Part shown: piece after piece, positions 23,950-35,659 of the stretch | Numbering within the stretch: position 1 is the stretch's first letter | How the letters are laid out: each line of letters starts with the position of its first letter | Source: Tiliqua scincoides | Lineage: Eukaryota; Chordata; Lepidosauria; Squamata; Scincidae | Length of the DNA stretch: 64,000 nt | Assembly: GCF_035046505.1 (NCBI RefSeq) | Contig: NC_089822.1 | Coordinates: 124,926,807-124,990,806 of the forward strand | Direction of reading: 5' to 3' | The notes under the pieces: generated by a model | What the model saw: the letters and a program-made list of their open reading frames with translations, nothing else | What the model was told of the DNA's origin: nothing | The model's database searches: none | Position numbers and translations under genes: made by a program

Positions 23950-25290
23950 ATGATGGATGTCGCTAGGGTAGGAGGGAGTGGCTGTCAGGCATGTAATGGT
24001 CCAAGGTAGGTATGACAGATCTTGATGTGTATTGCATTTAAAGAGCGGGGTGGGGGTGGCGGTTCATCCGGGACTGCCTCCTGCCTCAGCTGGCACTGCT
24101 TAAGATGCAGCCAGTGCTGCCTATGTGCCTGTCCTTGTCACAGCCAATTAGGATCAGGGCAGGCGGCACCACAAGACCCCGGACAGCATTGGAGCTGGCA
24201 TCGCTACCATATGAATATTAATGACCCCAAGAACCTGAGTCCAGCAAAGGAATAGGAGAGTTGGAGAAATGCAAGAGCCAAAGTCAGAAACTGAAATAGA
24301 AGAACAGGATTCCATTAGTAGAGTCTCACCTGACTTTAAAAATTCCTGTCAGTTCTCATCTGGCTGTTCTGCCTTTGTGTCCCCACACAATAGTTCTTCT
24401 GATGCTCCCAACTTTCCCACTGTTCCCTAATCTAGGATTCCTGCTCCTCCAAGATGCCTCATAACTATCTCAGCTCTAAATATGTCCAGCATCCTGAGCT
24501 GTTTTAGCTCCACAGGTAATTGACTGCTTCCAGAGGGCAGGTGTAGGAAGCTCCAAAGATGGCCTCTACACAAGATGGGTGTTCCTTGTGAAGCAAGCAT
24601 TGGAGAATTATGGGTATGGTAGCAACGGCTATTTATTTAGTTGGCAAACCACCAGACTGGTAGCTCTAGTCTGGGCAAGCAACATCAGGTCTCCACAGCA
24701 AACAGCCTGCTTCTGAGCCCTTTCAAAACCATGAATCATCTATATACCAGCAGTGAAGTCAGGTGATTGAGCACCTATCAGTTTGTATGCTAAATGGGAT
24801 CACTCATAGCCAGAGCAGTGGCTTCTACATACTTGCGGGACTTGCTAGGTATGTAGAAGAAATCATAGGCCTACACACATTTTGCTGCCTTAATACGTAG
24901 TTAATAGACCTATTCTTAATACACCTATTCTTGGGTATATTTGGAGTGCTGAGTCCAAAAATGGCATCAGTTTTGCCCAGTTTGCTCTAGCTCTGGGGGG
25001 TATGGCATAGCCACCTTATATGCTGATTCAAACAGCTTCCTCATGAGGAAGCCTAAGCCATGGATTCAGCACTCCAAAAATATCCTAAATTTGTTTAAAC
25101 ATCCTTTGCAACTGAAAAAGTTTTTTTTTAATTGTTTTTTTTGTAGGCCTGTGTAACTGAAAAAAAATTATAAAAACAAAACCTTGAACAGCCAGAAACA
25201 AACTGAGCATACCTGGTGGTCTGACCCCAAGAGTCATCAGAGGTGGAGAAAGAGTCTGCCCTATTGCAGATGATAAATTGACCTTAGTTT
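23950..25290. other. gene-free stretch
   Basis: No exon, RNA gene or well-defined repeat was recognised, apart from poly-A/T-rich worn sequence near 25120-25190. Confidence 0.4.
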
Positions 25291-25305
25291 CTCCTGTCTC
25301 AAACC

Positions 25306-25939
25306 CAGTGGCATAGCTAAGGGGGTGCAGGGGGTAGCAGTTGCACCGGGCATCAAGCTTTAGGGGGGCAATGAGTTGAGCTTGACACTAGTGACCAGAA
25401 TTGTGAAAATCTTGGTAGGCATGAATAATACCATCATATTATATATCATTGGAAAGGTAATTTAATGCAGAATGCAATGAAACAAACTGCACTGGAATAT
25501 CTGTTTTCTATCAAAAGTTATGACCAATTAACCAGAAAATGAAAACAACTGCCTTGTGGAACAAAAAGTGGATTTGCTTAACTCCAAACCGACCTATGAG
25601 ACTGATTGTTCTGAGTGCAATGAGATGTTATTATGATACAGCATGAAACCAATAACTTTTGATTTACTTAATTAAATTTGATTTTGTCATGCAGAGCGGG
25701 GGGGGGACTACAAAATGTTCTTTGACCCCAGGTTGTAGATAGATGCCTTAGCTATGCCACTGGCTGGGGGGAGGCAGCAGAGCAAGTGGGTGGTGAGCTG
25801 CTGTGGGGAGGAAGTGGGTTCCTCCAAATTTTCACCTTTTAAAAAGCCTGGGTGTGATGTCACTTCCAGTTGTGACATCACTTCCGGGGCAACATTTTGA
25901 GCTTGACACCAGGCTACGTGATCATTAGCTACGCCACTG
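25306..25939. mobile_element. hAT-type element, CAGTGGCATAGCTA ends
   Basis: Ends CAGTGGCATAGCTAAGGGGG and CATTAGCTACGCCACTG with a perfect 8-bp duplication CTCAAACC at 25298-25305 and 25940-25947. It is longer than its relative at 18023 because of extra sequence near 25640-25840. Confidence 0.92.
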
Positions 25940-26512
25940 CTCAAACCCAATCATAGGGAGAGGCAGGCCCAATGTAGTTTGTCTGCAATGGTTCCTCCTT
26001 AGTCTGCTGTTTTAACACAAAAAGTTTAGATTACACTCTGTCTTTTCCTTGTAGCTTTTCCTTCCAGGAGGATTCTGCAAGCTCCTCAAGGGTACCCAGG
26101 GAGTTGTAGCAAGACTGGCAGGCATCAACACTGCTTAGCCATTGCGCCACTCAGTGCCAACAAGACGTCTCCTAGTTGGCGCTGGGAGTGAAGCACCCAG
26201 AAGGCTTCATGTCCACCTGTCCATTACTGTCCATCAGGGAAGCCGGGCTGATTGATGCCCTAGGAGAACTGTCACCACTGGGAACCTCTTCACTGATCTG
26301 TCTGAAGTTGAGCTGGAGCGGAGAGATGAAAACAAGAAGAATAAAACTGGGAGGCCCCAACCCAGCACAGCCACCAGGTTTCCGGGAGCTCTGGAGCAAA
26401 GGCAATGAGGGGCATGACACTGACTGATGGTGTACTACATGCTACTGCTACCACCAGTGCTGAGAATTTAAAGGTTAGTCAGGCTGGGATGGGACCTCTG
26501 ATGGGTGTAGGC

Positions 26513-26942
26513 CAGTGGTTCTCAAACTCTCTGGGAGAGTTGGAGAGCCAGTAAGTCTTTGCAGGGGCAGGGGGAGGAGGAAGGCAGCAGCGCAATCCCC
26601 AGGATCGTGCCGCTCAATGGGGCTGCAGGGGCTTGGGTGCACTTGCCCAAGCCTCCTGTAGCCTCCCTGGGGTGTGGGGAGCCTGGTGTGACTTCTGGCA
26701 GGGATCCACTTTCCCTGCTGCGGGGAGTCCGACCAGAAGTCACGCCGGGCTCCCCGCACCCCAGGGAGGCTGCAGGAGGCCTGGGCAAGTGGACCCAAGC
26801 CCCTGCAGCCCCCTGAGTGGTGCGATCCTGGGGATCGCGCCGCTGCCTTCCCCCTGCATCCAGGCTGCCCTTGCCCCTTAAGGGGGCAGAGACCAGGGCC
26901 CTCAGGCTGGGGTGTCGCAACGCCCCAGTTTGAATAGCACTG
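26513..26942. mobile_element. hAT-type foldback MITE
   Basis: Ends CAGTGGTTCTCAAACTCTCT and CAGTTTGAATAGCACTG with a perfect 8-bp duplication GTGTAGGC at 26505-26512 and 26943-26950. The interior is a long GC-rich palindrome: the arm near 26620-26700 is repeated inverted at 26730-26815. The long ORFs here on both strands are mirror images of the same palindrome, not genes. Confidence 0.92.
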
Positions 26943-27574
26943 GTGTAGGCTCTTGATCAGTGCTAAACCTGACCAGCCACTGCAGAACCCCTTCCAGCAG
27001 AACAAATAAAAAAAAAGTGGAAATTGGCATAAGGTGGTTGATGGAAAGGAGTCCATATCAAGATGGTGCATATACTGGTAGGTGCCAGTGGTGTCTATCC
27101 ATGTGCAACTCTCAGCTCTGGGGTTCCATTACAGTGACCCTTGAAGCAGGTCTGTTAAACAGGATGAGACAATGGCTTTTCCTGTCCACTGAGCACAGAG
27201 CAAGAAACAGCAAGTTGAAGTAAGGAAGATAAATTCTGGTCAAATTCTAAGAGTTCCACAGCATAATACACTGTCTCAGAAGATTGCTGAATCTCATTCC
27301 TTGGAGGTTTGCAAAAACACCTTCTTATAGCATCTCTGGAGGATGCCTTCAATGAGTTTAGGGAATTGTAGTTGAACTGGTGATTCTAAGCATTGATGAA
27401 CAATATTATCATTACTGTACAGCTTGATTGGTAGGCAGGACACTTTACTTATTGTACCATAGGACAAAAGAGAAGATCTGTGCCTCAAGAAGCTTATAAT
27501 CCAACTCTCATAAGTAGGGGAGGCAATAGAAGAAAAGGAGAGGCAAGAACCAACTGAAAGGAACTGGGAAAAGT

Positions 27575-28262
27575 GATGTTTTGTAGTGACATGCAGTCAG
27601 GGGAGGCAGAGCCTCACCTAACCCAGCAAGTTAAAAAACATGTAAAGGACTTAACAGGTTAAAAAAAAAAAACACCTTTGCCATTCCCAAACTGCTCCTT
27701 TCTTCTCCAGTCTGTTTAAAGCGGGACACACACAAACACAGATGGAACTAGGAGAGCTGCCAATCGCTATGTGGCTTGCAAAGGACAAAATTGGCAGGGA
27801 CGCCTGTGCAATGAAAGCTACCTCTGTTTGCCCAATAATAAAAAAGACAACACTTGTGTCATAAGTTGCTGGGGAGGCAGAAGGAAGAATGGCTTCCAGC
27901 AGGTTAGGCTGTAATCAGGGGTGACTTCCAATCAAAAAATAGCAGGATACCTGCATCTGCAAGCACTGGGGAGGCAGAAGAGTTGCTTCTCTTCTGGTTT
28001 AAAAAGAAAAGCCATGAAAAAAGCAGGGAGCCTGGGCAAATGACTGCTCTGTATAGCAACAGGAGAGGCAGCATTTCAGTTTATTTTGGGGGGGTAGGAG
28101 GAGATGAGAGTGTGTTTCAGAAACTGAGCTTAGTTTATTTATTTATTGGGGCGGGGTGTGTTTCAGAGCTTAAGGTGGAAGGGAGGGGGAGAGTGACTGT
28201 GTCCTCAGGCCTGGACCTCATTGCATGTTACTGCTGTTACATAGGCTTCAATACAGAACCTT
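27575..28262 (+). mobile_element. unclassified interspersed repeat, plus copy
   Basis: GACATGCAGTCAGGGGAGGC and CTGCTCCTTTCTTCTCCAG recur inverted in the 30985-31835 copy. The length suggests a non-autonomous DNA element of about 700 bp. Boundaries are approximate. Confidence 0.55.
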
Positions 28263-28299
28263 AAAATGTACAAAAGAAAGAGGAACTAAAGTGGTCTGA

Positions 28300-28678
28300 C
28301 TTAAAAGGCTACAGCGTTTGGGTCTCTTCAATCTAGAATTAGTTTGTGGAACTCTTTGCCACAGGAAGTAGTGATGGCATCTTGCCTGGATGCCTTTAAG
28401 AGGGGACTGGACAAATTTCTGGAGGAAAAGTTAATTATGGGTTACAAGTCATAGTAACCCATAGTTACTATGGTAGGTATGTGCAAGTTCTTGGTTTTAG
28501 AGGCAGGCTGCCTCCGATTGCCAGATGCTGGGCAAGGTACCAGGACACAGATTGTGTCTGTTGTCTTGTGTGCTCCCTGGAGCATTTAGGGGGCCACTGT
28601 GAGATACAGGAAGCTGAACTAGATGGACCTTTGGCCTGATCCAGCAGGACTCTTCTTCTGTTCTTATGTAAAATATGG
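28300..28678 (+). mobile_element. CR1-type LINE 3' end
   Basis: GTGGAACTCTTTGCCACAGG, GATGCCTTTAAGAGGGGACT, AGGCAGGCTGCCTCCGATTG, AGCTGAACTAGATGGACCTT and TCTTCTTCTGTTCTTATG match the usual CR1 3' end, including the terminal TTCTTATG-type ending. Confidence 0.85.
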
Positions 28679-28679
28679 T

Positions 28680-29690
28680 CAGGGTTTTATAGCCTCTTTG
28701 CTCACAGCATAAAGAGAACACTTCAGTCCAAATAAAGGCACATGACTGTAAAGAAAGAATTGGGAAGTGAATATTAGAGAGTGAGAGAAAGCCACAACAG
28801 TATGGTTACATAGTATAAAATTAAATGTATAAGCAGAACTATGTGTATTCCCAAAATGGCACCATGAAGATATAGGATGCAGAATTTGGAATCGGAAAGT
28901 TTCTCAACATTTATAAAGCAGTTTTCTAGCCTTAAAGACTACAGATATAAGTGAAGTTATGCGGACAATTTCTTGTAAAGCTCAGAAACTGGGGCAGGGT
29001 GCAGACCGGAATATCTGACACAAGCTGTTCACCTTCCTACCATTCACCTCTATACCTGGCTCTCTGTCCTTCCTTACCTGCTTTTGCCTGAGCAGGACCA
29101 CATTCACCAGGTCCTGTTATATGCTGTGTTTCAAGAAAAATGCTGTCCTACAGCCCAGTCCTAAAGCCAGCGGCTCCACTGGGTGCAGCAGCACCAAAAC
29201 AGCTACCCCTGAATCCAAGGCGACCGGAGGTCTCCTTGGGGGAAGCCCAAAGCCCTGCAATGGAGCTTCTCAAGTCTGTGCCGGTTATTTTGTCAGCGCA
29301 GATTTGAGAGGCTGCATGTTGGGCCTTTCCGTCAAGTTCAGGGCTCCACTGGTCCCACATCCCTCCCATCTCAGTTTTTCCCCCACCCCACCCCAAAACT
29401 CCTTACTGCTGGCTGGCACAGCTAGAGTACCGGCTGACCCTCTCCGTGGTGCTGAGGCTCTGGTAACCCCTCCTCTCTGGGTGCCACAGCTGTGCCTTAC
29501 GTTTGCAACATCCAGCTCTGGAGCTCAGCGCTGGTGCTGCGGGAGTTCAGAATTGGGCTCCTAGGCAACTACTTGATCACCCAAGTACAGTGATGGTAAG
29601 GCCAGTCTGATTCCAATGTGCCCTGGGCCTAGTGTACTTTTAGCAGTAAAAGATCAAAGCAAAAACTTCACTATTTTTGCTCAAGTAGTC
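28680..29690. other. gene-free stretch
   Basis: Unique or too worn to classify. A 147-codon plus-strand ORF at 29121-29564 overlaps an 82-codon minus-strand one and has no domain. Confidence 0.4.
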
Positions 29691-29698
29691 CACTTTAG

Positions 29699-29912
29699 AG
29701 TGATTTATTTTTCACATTTCTGTACTGCCCTTCCTCCAAGGAGCTCAGAGTACTGCACATGATTCTTCCTTTTGTCCTCACAACAACCCTGTGAGGTAGG
29801 TTAGGCTGAGAGATAGTGACTGGGCCAAGGTCACCCAAGAAGCTTTGTGGCTGAGCGTGGATTTGAAGATGGATCTCCACCTTTCCACTCCAGTATTGGA
29901 TGCTCAAGTTGG
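29699..29912 (-). mobile_element. Sauria SINE copy
   Basis: TGATTTATTTTTCACATTTC, CTGCCCTTCCTCCAAGGAGC, TTGTCCTCACAACAACCCTG and CCAAGGTCACCCAAGAAGCT are the reverse complement of a near-complete Sauria SINE. Confidence 0.85.
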
Positions 29913-30048
29913 CTCATAATAAGAACAAAATATAAAAGACAATATCATTCCTATGAACAGTAGAAAAGAAAAGTCATAAAAATAGCCAGGAGGTTTTTTT
30001 TAAAAAAGGTGACAGCTAAACCAATGCTTCCCCAAATAATGCATCTCA

Positions 30049-30135
30049 GGCTGCAATCCTAAACACACTTACCTGGAAAGAAGTCTCATTTAACTCAATG
30101 AGGCTTATCTTAGATATACATAGGTTTGCAATGTT
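30049..30135. mobile_element. short palindromic MITE fragment
   Basis: GGCTGCAATCCTAAACACAC, AGTCTCATTTAACTCAATGA and the worn right end TAGGTTTGCAATG place it in the same palindromic family. Confidence 0.6.
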
Positions 30136-30639
30136 AAAGGAGCAGACAACCAGAGATGAGGATAAATGAATGTCATGGGATAAGGAGTTTCTCAGTCAAG
30201 GTGCTGCCATGGAGAAGACTATTGGCCAGTGACTCTGGTTTTCTCCAGCAGTAAGTTCAATTTTTCCCACTTGAACTACCACATGCTGATACGGAGTCTG
30301 GCTGTTGGATCATCTAACCCACACCCCCCCACACACCACTTTGAGTGACATCTGCTCTCAAAGGTATCAAAGCCAAGCCTCTGCAGTCTGGGATGATTTT
30401 AACTGGAGGTTGAATCTGAAATCCTCTGTGTTCAAAGTATTCACCACCAAGCTTTGGCCCCCCACACATGAAGTGTACTTTTTTTTTTTTTTTGGCCTGT
30501 ATTAAATTGATCTAAGAACAGTATGTATTGAGGATATGTACGTGTGAAGATGCTTCTGATCCTATTTTAAGATAGCCTAATTATTAAAAGGCTTTTGCAA
30601 GTTCTCAGATATGCAAATATGAATGCTAATCATTTACAG

Positions 30640-30740
30640 AAGGGTAGCCGTGTTAACCTCTAGAAGCACACACAACTGAGAGTCTTGTGGCACCATAAAG
30701 ACTAACTAATTTATTGGAGCACATAGATTGGCTAGTTTTC
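30640..30740 (-). repeat. dispersed amniote repeat fragment
   Basis: GAAGGGTAGCCGTGTTAACC, GAGTCTTGTGGCACCATAAA and GACTAACTAATTTATTGGAG belong to a repeat type also seen at 5317-5415, diverged. Its class is not determined. Confidence 0.45.
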
Positions 30741-30984
30741 CTTTAAGGTGCCATAAGTCTTCTTTTGAAGGATGCTGGTGTTCCTCACCAAAAATAGAGA
30801 GCAGCCTCATTTGTCTGACTGGCCTGAGAAATATCCAAACAATAAGATCATCAGACGCTTGGATGCGTGGGAAATATCTTCTCTATACAGAAGCCCAAGT
30901 GTTGTTTTGAATTGCAACAGTGGTCTCCAAACCTCTAATTAGTCCATCTCTCTGGAAGCCATTTATGAATCATTGAACACAGGG

Positions 30985-31835
30985 GTGGACCAAAGCCCAA
31001 CCACAGTCCACCAGCTGACTACTGACCAGGTACTAATGGACACACACAGTGTCGTGTGATGAGGTTCAGGCCTGGGAAGACAGCCACATGAAAACACTCT
31101 CACTCACTCACTCTTCCCTCCTTGGAAATAAATTTTAAAAACTCACTCGCCTTCCCCCACTCAGAGCTAGAGAGAACTCAGTGACAACCCCTAACACAGC
31201 TCCATAGCTGCCTTCCCTGGTGCTTTAGAAAGCCGGTCCCTTCGTGCAGGCTTCCTGCCGTTTTCATGGTTTTCTTTGCACTGAACCAAGGCACCTCTGT
31301 CTGCTGTCTCCCCAGTGATTGCTGACACAGGCACCTTTGTTTTTGATTGGAAGCCAGTCATGACTGCAACCTAACCAACTGAGGCAGTTCTGCCTGCTGC
31401 CTCCCCAGTGATTGCTGACTCAGGGTCCAATCCTATCCAACTTTCCAGCACTGGTGCAACCATAATGCAGCCCTGAGGCAAGGGAACCAATGTTCCCATA
31501 CCTTGAGGAGGCCTCTGTGAATGCCTCCCCATCAGAGGATGCAGTGCATATCCCATTGGTACAGCATCACCGGCACTGGAAAATTGGATAGGATTGGGCC
31601 CTCAGTCATCCTGCCTATTTTTCATTGGAATCCAGCCATAATTTCATCAAATTGTCTCCTACTTGCCTCACTGTGTATTGGAGTGAGAAAGAGAGAGTGT
31701 TTACATACTGCTTAACTCACCAACTGTGCTGGAGAAGAAAGGAGTGCATGGAAAAGCAAGGTACGTTTCTTTTTAACCTGTTGGGTCCAGTAAGGCCTTG
31801 CCACCCCTGACTGCACATCCCTGCTGATTGATCAC
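30985..31835 (-). mobile_element. unclassified interspersed repeat, minus copy with nested MITE
   Basis: The complement carries GATGTGCAGTCAGGGGTGGC and CACTCCTTTCTTCTCCAGC, matching the copy at 27575. The element is split by the MITE at 31423-31601. Boundaries are approximate. Confidence 0.55.
31423..31601. mobile_element. Harbinger-like MITE nested in another repeat
   Basis: Ends GGGTCCAATCCTATCCAACT and GGATAGGATTGGGCCC, with TCA direct repeats at 31420-31422 and 31602-31604. It is 179 bp, the same length as the copy at 55470. Confidence 0.85.
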
Positions 31836-31884
31836 TTCATACATGTTGGTTGGTGGGATTATTGCACAAAATGCTTGATGGTGC

Positions 31885-32498
31885 CAGCGGCATAGCTATA
31901 GGGGTGCAAAATGCTAAGTACGTCCAGAGACGTACCAGAGGGAGAACCAGGGAAACAAATGCCCCAGGCGCCAGGCTGGGGGGAAAGTGCTGTGCTCCCA
32001 TCCACCCCCTGTAGCACCCCCCTCCCTTGAACCACTCAGGGCAAAATCCCAGCGGTGTTCAGAGGGCCAAAAAACATAACTTCCAGTTTCACAGAGGAAA
32101 CCAGAAGCAACATTTTTAAACCCTTAGGAGTCCTTCCTAGGGCTGCTGAGGCTTCCCTGGCCCTCAGAATGCCTTCTAAGGGCATTAAAATGTCACTTTC
32201 GGTTTCCTCTGTGAAACTGGAAGTGATTTTTTTTTTTTTTGCCCTCTGAAGGCTTTACAAGGGGAGGGTACACGCTGCCTCCCTGGATCTCTGGAATGGA
32301 GGCAGGGGAGTGGCAATCTGCCAGTGTGGGGGGGGGGGGGCGCGACAGCCTGCAGTCTTGGCCACAGACAGTTCTGGGGCCAGGATTGCCACTGTGGCAC
32401 CCAACTTTGCCGTGCAAGTGGCCCCTCCTCTCGCTGCCAGAGGGGGCAGAGAAAACAGTGTCTCTTTAGTGTTTTGCATCCTTCTAGTTATGCTGCTG
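31885..32498. mobile_element. hAT-type element with an internal inverted repeat
   Basis: Ends CAGCGGCATAGCTATAGGGG and CTAGTTATGCTGCTG. The duplication is GATGGTGC at 31877-31884 and GATGGTTC at 32499-32506. Inside, ACTTCCAGTTTCACAGAGGA is inverted as CCTCTGTGAAACTGGAAGTG near 32200. Confidence 0.88.
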
Positions 32499-32611
32499 GA
32501 TGGTTCCTCTTGATCCAATCTTGCAAGGTGCTTCTGGAGATTTTAAGCAAAAGCATAGACTTGGGAAAATGCAACACAAATCAGTATACTCTGAGAGTCA
32601 AATTCGATGGG

Positions 32612-33105
32612 TGTCTAAATGTACAATAGGGCCCAATGGGTGGTAATTTTTTAATTAATAGTGTGGGGGGAGCTGTGAAACCTTTGCAACTTTCCAGCAC
32701 AGGTGCAGCCACAATGGGACTCCAATGTAAAGGAACAAACATTCCCTTATCTTGAGGAGGCCTCTGTGACTGCCTCCCCACCACAGGATGCAGCGCATGC
32801 CCCATTGACACGGCTACACTGGCACTGGAAAACTGGATAGGATTGGGCCCTAAGTTGGCCTCATGGATGAGCCAACCTTGCATTGCTCATGTACAATTTT
32901 CCATTGACTTTCAATTAGTTTTTTTAAAAAATTATATGAAAAATAGCATGCTGGGCAATACAATGAGGATCTAAACTGCAGTGGGAGCAAAGTCAATGGC
33001 CCACTCTGGTTTCACTAGGTTTTGCAGAGGGGCCCACATGCTATTAATTAAAAAACAAAAAACCCTCTCCCATTGGATCATACTGTGCATCTAGACACAT
33101 GTCTT
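32612..33105. repeat. inverted-arm (foldback) repeat containing a MITE
   Basis: The left arm (GTGTCTAAATGTACAATAGG, CCAATGGG, TTTTTTAATTAATAGTGTGG) is inverted at the right (CCACATGCTATTAATTAAAAA, CCCATTGGATCATACTGTGC, ATCTAGACAC). The arms are about 60-90 bp, imperfect, and some 340 bp apart. Confidence 0.6.
32675..32850. mobile_element. Harbinger-like MITE, left end worn
   Basis: The body (AACTTTCCAGCACAGGTGCAG, GAGGCCTCTGTGACTGCC, CACTGGAAAACTGGATAGG) and the right end GGATTGGGCCC are clear. The left terminal repeat is missing or diverged, where the element abuts the arm of the larger foldback repeat. Confidence 0.65.
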
Positions 33106-33499
33106 GTTTGGCCCTAACTGTTCAGAAATCCTGAGCACACCTTCTTGCTTTGCAAATGTGACACACTGGAGGACCAAAGGGACTCTAGTGAGGAATCAAG
33201 GAGGCCATAGAAGACTAGTTTGCCTGCCTCCGATTTAATTTGCCTTTAGGTGCCCTTTGTCACACTACAACCAATCCTTAGTACTCACATTCAGAGTGGT
33301 AGGAGACGTAGGTTTTTTCCCCATTGTGCCAATGCATCCTTAAAGGCAAATTCTAGATGGTATTTGTACTTGCGAGTAAGAGAGCAAGATATGATATTTG
33401 TTCCCGGTTAATTTCTCCAGGATAAAACAGGTGTGATCATGAGTATGCATTAGCAGAATTATTCCAAGGACCACACGTGGACACAAGCACTGCACATAT

Positions 33500-33760
33500 A
33501 CTGTTTCCAATCAAGAAGCAAACGCAGCTCCCAGCCCAACCGGGGGAGGGAATGGATGCAGAGCCTAATCCAAGGAGCTGTCATCGCAAGTCTCCCAGGA
33601 GCCCGTAAGCCGGGTAGGTTAATGAGAACTGCACGAGCGAGGAGTCGGCCTTGAGTCGGCTACCAAATTACCTCAGAGACCCGGGGAAGCAGCATTCGTT
33701 CCATTACAGCCGCCCACCCCTCGTCACCTTCAGAACCCAGCCTGTGTTGTTGCTTGGCAG
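33500..33760. promoter_or_regulatory. candidate conserved non-coding element
   Basis: A unique, CpG-containing block (AAGCCGGGTAGGTTAATGAG, GCACGAGCGAGGAGTCGGCC, GTTCCATTACAGCCGCCC) in a region where the neighbours are worn repeats. CpG retention outside repeats is the reason for flagging it. Confidence 0.3.
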
Positions 33761-34436
33761 AAGGTGGGGTGGGGTGTTTCCCAGAAGACCACAGGCCTGG
33801 GCCTAGCCTACAACAAAAGAACGGATAAGATCAGCAGATCTTTTCCTGGGTGACATTTCAAACTAAAGCAGGTGGTAGGGATGGAGTGGGGTCAGGGGGC
33901 TCGCATGTTGAACGCCTGCACACAAGCAGGTCACTATGAAACATAGAAAACTAATGTCAGGGTTTTTACAATTTTATTTTACACACACGCGCACACATAT
34001 ACGACACACACACCTGGGGAATATTCATTTGCTACCTCATAATGGACAAAAACAGAAGTGTGACAAGAATGCTGATTTGAAAATATCCCTAGAATTCAAG
34101 CACACATTTGCTGTGAATGCCCAAGGGGAGATTTTGAGCCAACAAATGACAGGTTGGGAAAGAATGAAGCAGGTCCCTTCCTCTCCCTTCCCCCAAAAGC
34201 TCATATGCTAGTATAGCTACAGGCTGATTCACACATGTGTGATCCTCACTCAGTGACATACTGTGTGGGTGTGTGCGAGAGAGAATGAACCAAACCATAA
34301 GCACCTTCAAAAACTGCCATGGTGAGTACAAGAGCTTTGAAGGAAAGGAAGAAGGCCTTCTTAACCCTTTCCCTTCCCTTATCTTCTCAAAATCCCACCT
34401 GTTGTCCCACCACCCATGTTCCATGATACTTAGAAG

Positions 34437-34771
34437 CAGGGGGTCTCCAAACTTTTTGGCCAGAGAGCCGCATGAAATATCTGGCGCAGTGCTGAGGTCC
34501 GGAAAAAAATTTAAATATAAAATTTAAATAAATAAATTAGAGATGGAACTTAGATGAATGAATGGAACTTAGATGATGAATGAATTAGTGGGCTCATTCA
34601 CTCAGCCTCTCCGGCCCTCAGAACACCCTCCAGATGCAACCAGAGCACAGCTCTGGTCATGTTCAGTCGAGTGGGCCAAAGGCTTTCAGGGGGCCAGAGG
34701 CTGGCCATGGGCCGGATAGAGGCTTGCTGCAAGCCACATCTGGCCCCTGGGCCAGGGTTTGGAGACCCCTG
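34437..34771. mobile_element. hAT-type non-autonomous element
   Basis: Ends CAGGGGGTCTCCAAACTTTT and GGGTTTGGAGACCCCTG, with a perfect 8-bp duplication CTTAGAAG at 34429-34436 and 34772-34779. It contains a local duplication of the GGAACTTAGATGA motif. Confidence 0.92.
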
Positions 34772-35037
34772 CTTAGAAGTATTAAATCTGTGTTTTCTAA
34801 CCAATGCCAGAAATACGTGCTAGTCAGCTCCGTCACAAGGATCCTGTGCCTACAAGAATTAAAACACAAGCAGACCTGCAAGCAAACTTAAATCTTAAAC
34901 ACCAACTTGTAGGTTTTTAAAAGGTCACACACACAATTGTCCAGAAGTCACTCCAAGGTCATGGGATGGTGGTTTTCTAGCCACATGGAAGTCCCTGGTG
35001 CTCCACTATGAAATGCAGAAGAAATAAAGCATGTCTA

Positions 35038-35115
35038 AGGCTATGATCCCATGCACACCTCTCTGGGAATCAGTTGACCTTACTTCCAAGCAAACACACC
35101 CAGGACTGGGCTGCC
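35038..35115. mobile_element. short palindromic MITE fragment, old
   Basis: GGCTATGATCCCATGCACAC, CTCTCTGGGAATCAGTTGAC and TTACTTCCAAGCAAACACAC follow the family but with many changes. Confidence 0.45.
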
Positions 35116-35322
35116 AGTGTTAAAACTGCTCCAAAAGTTGCACACTCTTCCCTCTTGGTAATGAAAGGGTATTAACTAAATCACATACCAGTGATGAACT
35201 GGCAAGCAGTTCGAAACTGTAGGGGCGAGCGGTGCGGGGGGGGGGGTTCAGGAGAGCATGACTACAGAGTGACATGACTACAGGCCTGTTCAGGGGTGGC
35301 AGCTTTAGGAGTAAGAGACTGT

Positions 35323-35523
35323 GGGCACAATCCTAACCCCTTACGTCAGTGCTTTCCAGCACCGGCATAGCAGTGCCAATGGGGCGTGTGCTGCATCCTG
35401 CAGCTGGGTGTCACTCACGGAGGCCTCCTCAAAGTCAGGGAATGTTTGTTCCCTTACCTCAGAGCTGCATTGCCCTTATGTCAGTGCTGGAAAGCACTGA
35501 CATAAGGGGTTAGGATTGCACCC
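35323..35523. mobile_element. Harbinger-like MITE with extended terminal repeat
   Basis: The terminal repeat GGGCACAATCCTAACCCCTT continues into an arm with ACGTCAGTGCTTTCCAGCAC, and is inverted at the right end through GGTTAGGATTGCACCC. TGT direct repeats are at 35320-35322 and 35524-35526. Confidence 0.8.
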
Positions 35524-35659
35524 TGTGTCACTACACACAGCCATTTTGTCCATATATTCACAACTGATGGGTTGATAACAGACAACGAAGTCCAACCTGG
35601 GGCAGTTGGGTCATCTGTGTGGGTTTCCCATTTTCTGTCATCACTGGGTAGTGTATGGT

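Noticed and set aside
26475-27071. 198-codon minus-strand ORF
   Set aside because: It lies mostly inside the foldback hAT MITE and is mirrored on the plus strand; open frames here follow from GC-rich palindrome composition.
29121-29564. 147-codon plus-strand ORF as a gene
   Set aside because: Proline- and serine-rich without domain, start context or splice sites; opposite-strand ORF of similar quality.
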